Both the position numbers and the translations under genes were made by a program. DNA of 64,000 bases from Nocardioides sp. InS609-2 (GTDB lineage: Bacteria; Actinomycetota; Actinomycetes; Propionibacteriales; Nocardioidaceae), in NCBI RefSeq assembly GCF_023208195.1, contig NZ_CP060034.1, positions 2,418,001 through 2,482,000 on the forward strand, in the 5' to 3' direction. Of this stretch, positions 34,498 to 43,936 are shown piece by piece. The notes below the pieces were generated by a model. The model saw nothing but the letters and a program-made list of their open reading frames with translations. It ran no database searches and was not told where the DNA came from. Each line of letters opens with the position of its first letter. Position 1 is the stretch's first letter.

Positions 34498-37400
34498 TCA
34501 GCGGGCGGTCTCGCGCAGCGTCGAGCCCCGGGCTCCCCGCACGGTGAGCGCGGCGCTGACGAACGCCACCACGCCGAGTACGACGGCCGCCAGGGCGGCA
34601 AGGACCACCAGCCGGAGCGGGTCGATGCTCGCGATCAGGGCGGGCGTGCTCAGCGCGTCGACGTAGCCCAGCGTGATGGTGCGCAGCACGACGTACTGCG
34701 CGAGCGTGCCGGCCAGGATCCCCGCGACGGCTGCGCCCCCGAGCACCACCACGAACTCGCGGGCAGCGGCCGACATCACCGCGCGCCGGGGCACACCGAC
34801 CACGCGCAGCGCCGCGGCGTCCCGACGCCGAGCGGGCAGCTGAACGGCGGTCGAAACGACCAGGCCCGCCAGTGCCATCAGCAGCACCAGCGCGGCGACG
34901 ACGGCGTACAACCGCAGCGCCAGCGCGTAGGCGCCCTGGTCGAGGGTGTGCACCTCCTCGGTCAGCGTCGAGGCCACGGTGAGCCCCTGGTCCGACAGCG
35001 CGTCACGGATGGCGGCCGGGGCGCCGTCGCGTACGAGCACGCGCACGTCGTAGAAGTCGTCGTAGATCGCCTCGTCGCTGGTCAGCTGGGTGACATCGAC
35101 GAGCGCGCCCCCCGGGCCGAGGAAGGGCATGCTCTCGGCGGTGCCGACGGTGACGAGGGGTACGCCACCGAACCCCTCGTCGTAGGAGCGCAGCGCAGCC
35201 TCGGTTACGTCGACACCGCGCAGCACCGGACGTGCGGTGGCGACCCCGGCCGTCGCGAGTCGGGCAGCCCGGGCCTCGCCACCGGTGTCGATGTCGAGGG
35301 CCAGCGTTGAGCCGGCCCGGACGGTGAGGTCGACGCCGTCGGCCAGCTCGGGTGACGGCACCCAGCCTGCGTCGTCGAGGGCACCGGGCACGACTGCACT
35401 GTCGACGGAGAGGTCGGTGACGGTGAGGCTGCCGGACATCTCGATCGCGGTGGCGGCACCGCCGCCGATGGTCGCGCCCACGAGCAGGCAGCCCTGCCTG
35501 CACGGGACCCGCTCCGTCATCGTGCTCTCGCCGGCGTCGAACGCCCCGAGGTAGGCACGCCCCGGGACACCGGACCGCTCACCGAGCCGCAGCTCCACCG
35601 TCACCGCGGTGCCCAGCTGGTTGTCGACGGTGAGGGACACCTCGCGACCGGTGAGGACGGGTACGCCGCCGGTCGGTCCGATGCTCTTCGCAACATCGGC
35701 CGCGTCGCGACCGGGGGTCCAGGACTCGGGCCACTGGGCGACCGCTGCCAGCCGCGGCGCGTCGACCACGGAGAGGCTCAGGCCCGGGGTGGCGACGCTT
35801 GCCGCGGCCATGGCCCAGGTGCCACCGGGGTCCACCTCGTGGGTGAGCGCGACGGTGTCGCGGATCGGCAGCGGCGAGGACCACACGTTGTCGGCGGGTG
35901 ACGCCGTGGCGGCCACCGAGCCCCGCCAGGTCGCGGCGGAGTCGAAGACACCGACCCCGAAGACGGCCACCGCGATGGCGGCGGTCAGCGGCAGGATCAC
36001 CAGGGTGCCCTCCTGACGGCGCGAGATCGCCCGGGCGGACACGAAGCCGCTCAACGACCTGCTGCCGGACCGGCGCCGCGTCCACCAGCGGGCCACCATC
36101 GCGATCAGGTGGGTCGCCCCGAGACCGGCGACCACCGCGAGCAGCACCGGCAGGACCAGGTCGGTCACGTCGGGATCTGCCTGCCCGGCGCCACCCACCA
36201 GCTTGCTGATGAGTACGACGCCGGCCAGCGCCACGAGGACCAGCTGGGCGATCAGTCCGCCGCGGCCGGTGGCCTTCGGGCGTCGTACGCCGGTGAGCTG
36301 GGAGGCCAGCGAGACCACGAGCACCAGCCGCACGGCCAGCACGCTCACCGCGACGGCGCCGAGCACCACGACGACCCCCGCGACGATGCTCACCCACGGC
36401 AGCGGGACCGGCAGACCGGGCACCAGCCAGGCCCGCGCGAGCACCCACGACAGGGCATAGCCGAGCGCGGCACCGATGGGCACGGAGATGGCGACGAGTC
36501 CGAGCGGTTCGGCCACGCCCAGCGCCCAGAGCTGTCGCGACCCCAGGCCGCGCAGCGAGGCCAGGGCGAGCTCGGGCACGCGCAGCTCGCAGGCGGCCAT
36601 CAGCAGCCGCATCAGCAGGGCGAGCGCGACGAGCAGCAGCGACAGCACGGCGGGTGCGATCGACGAGCGGGCGGTGGCCTGCTGGAGCCGCACCTCGCGG
36701 TCGATGGCGGGCAGGTCGTTGAGGTCGTTGACGCCCGCCATCTCGCCGCCGGCGACGTCGACCTTCGTCTTCAACGAGACGGCCGCGGAGGTCCGCGCCT
36801 GGCGCAGGTCGGCGACGGTCGCGTCGGGAGGTACGACGAGGGGCACGTCGACGAAGGCCGCCCACTGCCGATCCGGGACGGTGTCGAACGTGCCGGGCAC
36901 GGTCAGGAACGGGGCCGGCCGGCGGGGGCGCACCTTCTCGGTCCGGTTGTCGAACTGCGGCGGAGTGCTCGTCAGCTGCGCCGGGTCGAACCACCAGCCG
37001 GTCTGCTCCTCGTCGGGTGCGGTGTAGCTGCCGACCACCGTCATCGACGTGACCGGGCTCGCGACCGGCTCCTCCGCGTCGGGGGACGGCTCGCCCAGGG
37101 GCAGCGGCGCCTCCTGGCCGACCTGGATGCCCAGCGTTTCGAGGTCGCTCACGAGCACCAGCACCTCGCCGGGCGCCGCCGGGCAGCGGCCCTCGATGTC
37201 GAGGTGCTCGCACTGGCCCGCGCGGGCCGCGAAGTAGAACTCCGAGCCACCCAGACCGGTGTAGCGGCGACTCTCCAGTTGCCCGACCGGCTCGCCGAAC
37301 GGACCGGGCGTCACGTCGACGGCCGCGGTCTCCGCCAGCTCGAGGGCCTGCGAAGGCACCACGCTCACCCGCTCGGAGTCGAGCCGCCACGACACCCCGG

Positions 37401-37578
37401 TGAGCTGCGGCGGGGCCGCGTTGAGCCGCGCGACGACGTAGGAGTTGGTCACGGCCTCGGCGAAGATCGGGCCCAGCACGGCAGAGCCGATGGCGAGTGC
37501 GGTGAGCAGCACCGACCCCATCGACAACAGGGTGCGCGCCCGCATGCCCCTCAGCACGGTGCCCGCCAGGGTGCTCAA
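34498..37578 (-). CDS. Large FtsX-like ABC transporter permease (operon gene 4)
   Basis: About 1,026 residues, minus strand. TTG 37578 overlaps the previous stop (TTGA), giving LSTLAGTVLRGMRARTLLSM; a GTG and an ATG a few codons later are alternatives. Layout: one N-terminal helix, a large extracytoplasmic domain of about 300 residues, a core of several helices (SLLLVALALLMRLLMAACEL, then WVSIVAGVVVVLGAVAVSVL), a second large outside domain with a Cys pair (VPCRQGCLLVGATIG), and a C-terminal trio (ALVLLMALAGLVVSTAVQLP on). This is the MacB/FtsX permease pattern, duplicated within the chain. Substrate unknown; export of lipids, peptides or a wall factor is usual for the family. Confidence 0.85.
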   Translation of the reverse strand: MSTLAGTVLRGMRARTLLSMGSVLLTALAIGSAVLGPIFAEAVTNSYVVARLNAAPPQLTGVSWRLDSERVSVVPSQALELAETAAVDVTPGPFGEPVGQLESRRYTGLGGSEFYFAARAGQCEHLDIEGRCPAAPGEVLVLVSDLETLGIQVGQEAPLPLGEPSPDAEEPVASPVTSMTVVGSYTAPDEEQTGWWFDPAQLTSTPPQFDNRTEKVRPRRPAPFLTVPGTFDTVPDRQWAAFVDVPLVVPPDATVADLRQARTSAAVSLKTKVDVAGGEMAGVNDLNDLPAIDREVRLQQATARSSIAPAVLSLLLVALALLMRLLMAACELRVPELALASLRGLGSRQLWALGVAEPLGLVAISVPIGAALGYALSWVLARAWLVPGLPVPLPWVSIVAGVVVVLGAVAVSVLAVRLVLVVSLASQLTGVRRPKATGRGGLIAQLVLVALAGVVLISKLVGGAGQADPDVTDLVLPVLLAVVAGLGATHLIAMVARWWTRRRSGSRSLSGFVSARAISRRQEGTLVILPLTAAIAVAVFGVGVFDSAATWRGSVAATASPADNVWSSPLPIRDTVALTHEVDPGGTWAMAAASVATPGLSLSVVDAPRLAAVAQWPESWTPGRDAADVAKSIGPTGGVPVLTGREVSLTVDNQLGTAVTVELRLGERSGVPGRAYLGAFDAGESTMTERVPCRQGCLLVGATIGGGAATAIEMSGSLTVTDLSVDSAVVPGALDDAGWVPSPELADGVDLTVRAGSTLALDIDTGGEARAARLATAGVATARPVLRGVDVTEAALRSYDEGFGGVPLVTVGTAESMPFLGPGGALVDVTQLTSDEAIYDDFYDVRVLVRDGAPAAIRDALSDQGLTVASTLTEEVHTLDQGAYALALRLYAVVAALVLLMALAGLVVSTAVQLPARRRDAAALRVVGVPRRAVMSAAAREFVVVLGGAAVAGILAGTLAQYVVLRTITLGYVDALSTPALIASIDPLRLVVLAALAAVVLGVVAFVSAALTVRGARGSTLRETAR

Positions 37579-39920
37579 GCGCGCACCGCCCCGGCGCCTG
37601 TGCGCAGCATCGCCGGCCGGGTGAGCCGATCGGGTACGTCGCGCGAACGGCCGCCGAGCACGAGCACGGCCACAGCGGCGACGAGGGCCGCTCCGACGAG
37701 AAGCCACCACTGCACAGCGGTGTCGACGGGGATGTCGAAGGCGGGTACGGCGACCAGGCGCAGGTGCGCGAGCAGGAACCGGACCGCCACCCACCCACCC
37801 AGGAAGACGCCGGCCCCGGTCAGCACCGCCAGCAGGATCAGCTCGAGCCGACCGGCTCGGCGGGCGGTGCCCACGGGCACGCCGATGACGCGGAGGGCAG
37901 CGACCTGCGCGCGGTGCTCGCTGCGCTGACGGCCGATCGCGCTGGCCAGTGCGATCAGGGCAACCAGCAGGCAGGCGCCCGCCATCAGCACGTAGACACC
38001 GGCCTGCTGCGCGCCCGACCCGTCGTACACCGCCTGTCGGGCCGACTCGGCGGTGCGGGGCCGGGTGCCGGTCTCGTCGAGGAGGGCTGCGAGCATCGAG
38101 TCCGGGGTGCCGGGGCCGGCCACGATGCCGACCTCGGCGCCGGTCGCGGTCGGGTCGTCGCCGACGAGGGCGCTGGGCAAGTCGGCGAGCAGCCCGCCGG
38201 ACGCGACGAAGGGGAGCGCCGCGACGGTGCCGCGCACGTCGAGGGTGCGGTCGCGGCCGCCCGGCGTACGGATCACGTCGCCGGCCTCGGTGCCCGGAGT
38301 GACCAGCGCCGGCAGCGCACCGGACCCGGTCTCGGGCACCACCTCGGGGAACCCCCGGCGCATGCCGTGGAACTCGAGACCGTCGGGGCGGTTGACGACG
38401 AGCGCCCCGTAGCCCGGTGCCGCCAGGCCGGGAAGGGGGACGTAGGTCTGGTCGAGCAGGTCGTTTTCGCCCAGGCTGAGCTCGGTCACGAGCAGCGACG
38501 AGCCCGGGTCGCTGAATGACTCCCAGTCGGCGACGGCCGGCTGGCCGTCGAAGGCGTCGTAGTTGACCCGGAAGAGCGACTCGACGCGGATGCTGCGGAT
38601 CACACAGGACTGCGTGCAGTCATTGACGGGAACGCCGAGCCGGCCGCCGTCCTGCCCGGCCGGGAAACGGATCTCGGCCTCGGCCGTCGAGGTGGTCGAG
38701 CCGTCGGCGACGTAGGCGACACTCACGATGACGCCGTTGGGGTAGTCGGTATCAACCAGGTTGGTCACCCCGACGTCGAGGCTGTCGCCGGTGATCACGC
38801 GCGGCTCGAGACCCGTGGCCAGCCCGCCGATCTCGGCCGTGGCACTGCCCGCCGGGGTGCCGTCGAAGTAGTCACCGACGACCGCGTCGTACCTCGCGAC
38901 GTCGACGAACGCGCGGCGGTCATCGGCCTGCGTCGCCACCGTGTTGGACGTGGTCGCCATCAGGTGCATGCCCTCAGGGTCGAGCGTGCGGCTGACGGAG
39001 AGCGCCTCGAGCGCGCCGCCGTCGAGCGGCACGTACTGCGCCCCGCCGACACGGAGCCGGGCACTGTCATCGGCCCAGCTCGCGACGGCCAGCGATCCGG
39101 TGAGCGTCAGCGCCGCGAGCACGCTCGCCGCGACGAGCAGCCGCACGGGCGCCGCGGCGTCGGCGGACCTGCCGAGACGTCGTACGGCGAGGAAGGGGGC
39201 GATGCCGGACGTGGCCGTGCGTCCGGCCAGCCGCTGGGCCGCGAAGCGGACGAGCCAGCTGGTCAGCAGTCCGGCGGCAAGGGCAACCAGCGCGGGGCCG
39301 GCGAGCACCACGGCGTCGGGGTCCTCGGCGCTGCCCGCGCCGGCGCGGTAGGCGGCCACGGCGGCGCCCACGATCACCAGGACGCCGAGGAACACCGCGG
39401 TCGTGCCGGCATGGCGAGGTCGTTCGGCGATGCTCACCTGGGCGAACAGCGGCTCGCGCAGGCCACCCACGAAGCCGACGCCGACGGAGACGAGCCCGCC
39501 CAGCGCGACCAGCACGGCGACCCCGACGGCGCGACCGTCGAGCGGCTTCGCGGCTTCATCGAGCCACCAGCCGGTCACGACGACCGTCGTCAGGGCACCC
39601 ACGACGAGCCCGAGCAACAGACCCGTGACGATCGCCAGCAGGGGTTCGGCCAGGAGGGCGAAGGCCAGCCGGATCCCGCGTACGCCGCGGAGCCGGTGCA
39701 GCCCGATCTCCTCGCGCCGCCGCGACGCGAGGGCCCGACCGCTCTCGGAGATCGCCACCGCACCCAGGAGGTAGAGGGGCAGCGCCAGCCAGGGCGAGGT
39801 GCCGGCCGCGTCGGCGAAGCGGGTGACCGTCACCGCACCGGCCACCACGACCAGCGTCATCGCGACCAGCGACAGCAAGGTCCCGCGGCGCGCCCAGGCG
39901 CCGCGGAGCAGGCGGGTCAC
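37575..39920 (-). CDS. FtsX-like ABC transporter permease (operon gene 3)
   Basis: A 781-residue protein from GTG 39920. Helices are seen near the N-terminus (LLSLVAMTLVVVAGAVTVT, WLALPLYLLGAVAISES), a cytosolic Arg-rich loop (GRALASRRREEIGLHRLRGV), further helices, one large outside domain (about 270-600, with VPVNDCTQSCVIRSIRVESL) and a C-terminal helix group. Same family as the neighbouring permease, and probably its heterodimer partner. Overlaps of four bases on both sides (GTGA, TTGA) show a tightly coupled operon. Confidence 0.85.
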   Translation of the reverse strand: MTRLLRGAWARRGTLLSLVAMTLVVVAGAVTVTRFADAAGTSPWLALPLYLLGAVAISESGRALASRRREEIGLHRLRGVRGIRLAFALLAEPLLAIVTGLLLGLVVGALTTVVVTGWWLDEAAKPLDGRAVGVAVLVALGGLVSVGVGFVGGLREPLFAQVSIAERPRHAGTTAVFLGVLVIVGAAVAAYRAGAGSAEDPDAVVLAGPALVALAAGLLTSWLVRFAAQRLAGRTATSGIAPFLAVRRLGRSADAAAPVRLLVAASVLAALTLTGSLAVASWADDSARLRVGGAQYVPLDGGALEALSVSRTLDPEGMHLMATTSNTVATQADDRRAFVDVARYDAVVGDYFDGTPAGSATAEIGGLATGLEPRVITGDSLDVGVTNLVDTDYPNGVIVSVAYVADGSTTSTAEAEIRFPAGQDGGRLGVPVNDCTQSCVIRSIRVESLFRVNYDAFDGQPAVADWESFSDPGSSLLVTELSLGENDLLDQTYVPLPGLAAPGYGALVVNRPDGLEFHGMRRGFPEVVPETGSGALPALVTPGTEAGDVIRTPGGRDRTLDVRGTVAALPFVASGGLLADLPSALVGDDPTATGAEVGIVAGPGTPDSMLAALLDETGTRPRTAESARQAVYDGSGAQQAGVYVLMAGACLLVALIALASAIGRQRSEHRAQVAALRVIGVPVGTARRAGRLELILLAVLTGAGVFLGGWVAVRFLLAHLRLVAVPAFDIPVDTAVQWWLLVGAALVAAVAVLVLGGRSRDVPDRLTRPAMLRTGAGAVRA

Positions 39921-40552
39921 GTGAGCCGGCCCTCGTCTAGGGCGTAGTGGAGGTCGCAGGTCGCCACGACGGCCGGGTCGTGCGTGGCGACCACGACGAC
40001 GCTGCCGCGCTCGGCCTCGGCCCGCAGCTCGGCGAGCACGAGCCCGCGGTTGCCCTCGTCGAGCTCACTGGTCGGCTCGTCGGCGAGCAGGATGCCGGCA
40101 CCGACGACGAAGCCGCGGGCGCAGGCAACGCGCTGCATCTGGCCACCCGACAGCTCTTCGACCTGGCGATCACCGAGGTCGGCGATGTGGAAGCGGGCCA
40201 GCGCCGCCTCGGCGTGCTCGTCGGCCTCGGCCGGGTCGACGTTGCGGGCACGCAGCGCGATCGAGACGTTCTCGCGGGCGGACAGGATGGGCACTAGGCC
40301 GTAGACCTGCAGCACGAACGCCACGTCGCGGCGCGGGTCACCGGTGCCCTGCCACATCGAGGCGCCGTCGTACGACGTGGTGCCGACGGTCGGCTCGAGG
40401 AGACCACCCGCGATCGAGAGCAGGGTGGTCTTGCCGGAGCCGGACGGGCCGGACAGCGCGGTCAGGGCGCCGGCCGGGAAGGTCAACGACACGTCGTCGA
40501 GCAACGTCCGGCCGACGGCGTAGGTGATGCCCGCGGCGACGAGGTCGGTCAC
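39917..40552 (-). CDS. ABC transporter ATP-binding protein (operon gene 2)
   Basis: A 211-residue ATPase from GTG 40552, overlapping the upstream stop. Motifs: Walker A SGPSGSGKTTLL, Q-loop VLQVYGLVPILS, signature LSGGQMQRVACARG, Walker B GILLADEPTSELD and the switch His in VVVATHDPAV. LolD/MacB-type ATPases of this kind energise FtsX-like permeases. Confidence 0.93.
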   Translation of the reverse strand: MTDLVAAGITYAVGRTLLDDVSLTFPAGALTALSGPSGSGKTTLLSIAGGLLEPTVGTTSYDGASMWQGTGDPRRDVAFVLQVYGLVPILSARENVSIALRARNVDPAEADEHAEAALARFHIADLGDRQVEELSGGQMQRVACARGFVVGAGILLADEPTSELDEGNRGLVLAELRAEAERGSVVVVATHDPAVVATCDLHYALDEGRLT

Positions 40553-41436
40553 TGGCTCTCCTCGTCGGCCCGCGAGATGACCAGCCGGCCGGTGCCTTCG
40601 TCCTCGATGCGCACGAGCGTGCCGGGCGGCCACTCGGTGGAGAGGTGGCCGGGCAGGTGCAGGTCGCCGTCGGCGCCGATGACGACGTACTCGGAGCCGT
40701 CGCGACCCTCGGCCCCGACCCGGCCGCCCTTCATGGTGACCGTCCGCGGGAACGTCGCGGCCACCTCGGGCTGGTGGGTCACCACGACGATGGTGGTGCC
40801 GAAGTCGTCGCCGACGGAGTGGATCAAGTGCAGCACGTGGTCGCGGTCCTTGTGGCTGAGCTGGCTGGTGGGCTCGTCGGCGAGCAGCAGCTCGGGCCCG
40901 GTCGACACCGCACAGGCCAGGGCGAGCCGCTGCCGCTGGCCACCGGACATCGTCGAGACGGTCTGGTCGGCCTGCTCGTCGAGGCCGACGCGACCGAGCA
41001 GTTCGCGCTCGAGCATCGCGTCGCGGCGGTCGGCCGACGAGAGCGCCAGCCGCGCGAAGCCGATGTTCTGCCGGGCAGTCGCATACGGCAGCAGGTTGCG
41101 GATCGCGCCCTGCAGCATCGTCGAGACGCTGCGCGAGCGGATGCGGGCGAGATAGCGCTCGCCCATCCGCGAGATCTCCTCGTCACCGAGGAAGATCCGG
41201 CCGGCGCTGGGACGCTGGATGCCGCCGAGCAGCTGAAGAAGAGTCGACTTGCCCGAGCCGCTGGGGCCGAGGAACGCCACCCGCTCGCCCGCCGCGATCT
41301 CGAGGTCGACGCCACGCAGGGCGACGACATCGTGGCCCTCGAAGGTCCGATAGAGATGTACGACGCCCTGGCACCGCACGCCGATCCCCCGTGCCCGGGC
41401 GTCCCGCTCCCGAAACTCGACTGCTCCTGCTGACAC
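40549..41436 (-). CDS. ABC transporter ATP-binding protein (operon gene 1)
   Basis: A 295-residue ATPase from GTG 41436 behind GGGGAC. Walker A FLGPSGSGKSTLLQLLGG, signature MSGGQRQRLALACAV, Walker B LLLADEPTSQLS and the His-loop VVVTHQPEVA are intact. After the ATPase domain it has an extra 60-residue C-terminal part (VIGADGDLHLPGHLSTEWPP), which may regulate it. Two ATPases with two permeases suggest a heteromeric exporter. First gene of the operon; 158 bp of divergent regulatory DNA separates it from the DUF6351 gene. Confidence 0.93.
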   Translation of the reverse strand: MSAGAVEFRERDARARGIGVRCQGVVHLYRTFEGHDVVALRGVDLEIAAGERVAFLGPSGSGKSTLLQLLGGIQRPSAGRIFLGDEEISRMGERYLARIRSRSVSTMLQGAIRNLLPYATARQNIGFARLALSSADRRDAMLERELLGRVGLDEQADQTVSTMSGGQRQRLALACAVSTGPELLLADEPTSQLSHKDRDHVLHLIHSVGDDFGTTIVVVTHQPEVAATFPRTVTMKGGRVGAEGRDGSEYVVIGADGDLHLPGHLSTEWPPGTLVRIEDEGTGRLVISRADEESQ

Positions 41437-41594
41437 CCCGTTGTCCCCTTTCGAACCTCGCGCAAGCTCTCAGGCAACCTACCCACGTCTCGGGCCCTGA
41501 CCAGACCGCGACGCCGGGTGTTACCCAACCGTGGCGTACCAGCAGGTAACTGCAAGCGGCCTCGGTCGTTGTGCCCCACGAACTGGGAGGTTCC

Positions 41595-43925
41595 ATGCGC
41601 CGTCTGCTGCCCGTCACCCTGTCGCTGGCCGGTCTCGTCCTGTCCACGCTCGCCGCTGCCCCACTGGCATCTGCATCCGCTGACCCCGGTCGACCGAAGG
41701 TCAGGAAGCACGCGCTCAAGATCAGCGTGCTCTCCAACCGCGCCGACCTGGTCTCCGGCGGCGACGCGCTCGTCACGATCAAGCTGCCCAAGAAGGTGCG
41801 CGCCGAGCAGGTGAAGGTCCACCTCGACGGTCGCAACGTGACGCGGCAGTTCAAGTTGCGCGCCGACGGCCGCTTCACCGCCCAGCTCACCGGTCTCGAC
41901 GTCGGCACCAACCAGCTGGTCGCCAAGGCCCGGTCACACGACAAGTTGTACGTCGGCAGGCAGCGCATCACCAATCACCCGGCCGGCGGCCCGCTCTTCT
42001 CCGGACCGCAGTGGGTGCCGTACTCCTGTCAGGCGAGCGCGCTGGACGCGCAGTGCAACGAGCCCGCGGCGTACACGTTCCTCTACAAGTCGACCAACCC
42101 CACCAAGACCGGGCTCCTGCCCTACGACCCGGCCAACCCGCCGAACGACGTGGCCACGACGAAGACCGATCAGGGCGTGACCGTGCCGTTCGTCGTACGC
42201 CGTGAGGACGGGTTCCAGGACCGCGACCGCTACTCGATCCTGACCCTCTTCCGCCCCGGCCGGGCGTGGAAGCCGTGGCGCGCGCAGAAGCAGTGGAACC
42301 ACAAGGTGCTGGCCACCCACGGCGGCGGCTGTGGCGCGGGCTACGCCCCCGGCACGCCCCGCACGGAGGACTTCGCCGGCACGATCCCGGTGCTGCCGGG
42401 TGTCGAGAGCAGCTACGTCGGCGCGCTGGGCAAGGGATTCGCGGTCGTGTCGACGGCGCTAAACAACACCGGACACAACTGCAGCGTCGCCGCCGAGGCG
42501 GAGTCGATGCTGATGGTCAAGGAGCGCCTCGTCGAGCAGTACGGCGAGATCCGCTACCTGATCGGCACCGGCTGCTCGGGCGGCTCGATCGCCCAGCACA
42601 CCATCGCCAACGCCTACCCCGGCATCTACCAGGGCCTGGTCACCACGTGCTCCTACCCCGACACCCTGACGGCGGGCGCGCAGTTCGCCGACTACCACCT
42701 GATGCGGCTCTACTTCGAGAACCCGGCGCGCTGGGCGCCCGGGGTCGTGTGGACGCCGACGCAGATGGCCGCCGTCGAGGGGCACATCGCCCCTCTCAAC
42801 GCAGTCGTCGCCGACGAGGGCCTCTTCAAGTCGGCGATCAACCCGGAGAACCCTTGCGACGGGGTGGCCGAGCCTGTTGCCGGCAACCCGTCGACGCGCT
42901 TCGACTCCGACACCAACCCCGGCGGCGTGCGCTGCTCGATCCTCGACATCATGGTCAGCCTGCTCGGCCGTCGTCCCGCTTCCGACTGGACGTCGTGGGA
43001 GAAGGCCGCGGGCCAGGGCTTCGCGGGTGTGCCGTTCAGCAACAGCGGCGTGCAGTACGGCCTGAACCAGCTGAAGCAGGGCACCATCACGCCCGAGATG
43101 TTCGTCGACCTCAACGAGAAGCTCGGTGGTCTCGACCTCAACGCCGACCCGGTGCCGGCGCGCATCGCGGGCGATGACCTGGCGATCACCAACGTCTACC
43201 GCACCGGCCTGGTCAACGAGGCCAACCACCTCGACGAGGTGGCGATGATCAACCACGGCGGACCCGACCCCGGAATCGCGCACGACTACGCCCACGCGTT
43301 CTGGACCCAGGAGCGGCTGCTGCGCGACCAGGGCCACACCAATAACCGGGTGATGTGGTTCGGCGCCGCGCCGCTGATCGGTGACCCGCGCTGGGCCACC
43401 GAGGGCTTCAACGAGATGGACCGCTGGCTCAGCGCCGTCGAGAAGGACAGGACGCCCGGCTCGCTCGCCACCAAGATCGTGCGCGACAAGCCGGCCGACC
43501 TGACCGACCGCTGCGCCAACGCGCCCGGCCTCGAGCTGCTGCCCGCGCCCGGTGGCGGCATGGCCTGCCAGACGCCGGCCGCGCAGACCCTGCAGACCCG
43601 GCTGAGCACGCCCCGCGAGCAGGCCGGCGACGACGTCGCCAACGACCGGGTCGCCTGCCAGCTGCGGCCGATCGCCCGGGCCGACTACTCGTTCATGTTG
43701 CTGCCGTTCAGCGACACCCAGTGGACCCGGCTCCAGAACATCTTCGACCGCGGCGTCTGCGACTGGTCGAAGCCCGGTCGCGGCCAGGGTCCCGCAGAGA
43801 CGTGGCTGACCTACGGCACCGACCCCGGCAACGTCGTGTACGGCGGCCGCAACCTGCCTTCTCCCCCGGCCCGCTCGGGTGCCGGCCAGATGGGTGCGCC
43901 CTTCCGGGAGCTCTGGAGCAAGTAG
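41595..43925 (+). CDS. Secreted DUF6351 protein
   Basis: A 776-residue exported protein: ATG 41595 behind GGGAGG, signal peptide MRRLLPVTLSLAGLVLSTLA cut after ASA near 29, an Ig-like N-terminal domain (about 35-125) and a large C-terminal region. Inside it, GTGCSGGSIAQH resembles the nucleophile elbow of tannase/feruloyl-esterase-type alpha/beta hydrolases, and NHGGPDPGIAHDYAHAF could carry a His. Cys pairs (CQASALDAQC, CSYP) fit an extracellular protein. DUF6351 proteins have no assigned function; an esterase or oligomer hydrolase role is a guess. Divergent from the ABC operon. Confidence 0.8.
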   Translation: MRRLLPVTLSLAGLVLSTLAAAPLASASADPGRPKVRKHALKISVLSNRADLVSGGDALVTIKLPKKVRAEQVKVHLDGRNVTRQFKLRADGRFTAQLTGLDVGTNQLVAKARSHDKLYVGRQRITNHPAGGPLFSGPQWVPYSCQASALDAQCNEPAAYTFLYKSTNPTKTGLLPYDPANPPNDVATTKTDQGVTVPFVVRREDGFQDRDRYSILTLFRPGRAWKPWRAQKQWNHKVLATHGGGCGAGYAPGTPRTEDFAGTIPVLPGVESSYVGALGKGFAVVSTALNNTGHNCSVAAEAESMLMVKERLVEQYGEIRYLIGTGCSGGSIAQHTIANAYPGIYQGLVTTCSYPDTLTAGAQFADYHLMRLYFENPARWAPGVVWTPTQMAAVEGHIAPLNAVVADEGLFKSAINPENPCDGVAEPVAGNPSTRFDSDTNPGGVRCSILDIMVSLLGRRPASDWTSWEKAAGQGFAGVPFSNSGVQYGLNQLKQGTITPEMFVDLNEKLGGLDLNADPVPARIAGDDLAITNVYRTGLVNEANHLDEVAMINHGGPDPGIAHDYAHAFWTQERLLRDQGHTNNRVMWFGAAPLIGDPRWATEGFNEMDRWLSAVEKDRTPGSLATKIVRDKPADLTDRCANAPGLELLPAPGGGMACQTPAAQTLQTRLSTPREQAGDDVANDRVACQLRPIARADYSFMLLPFSDTQWTRLQNIFDRGVCDWSKPGRGQGPAETWLTYGTDPGNVVYGGRNLPSPPARSGAGQMGAPFRELWSK

Positions 43926-43936
43926 TCGCCGGGGGC

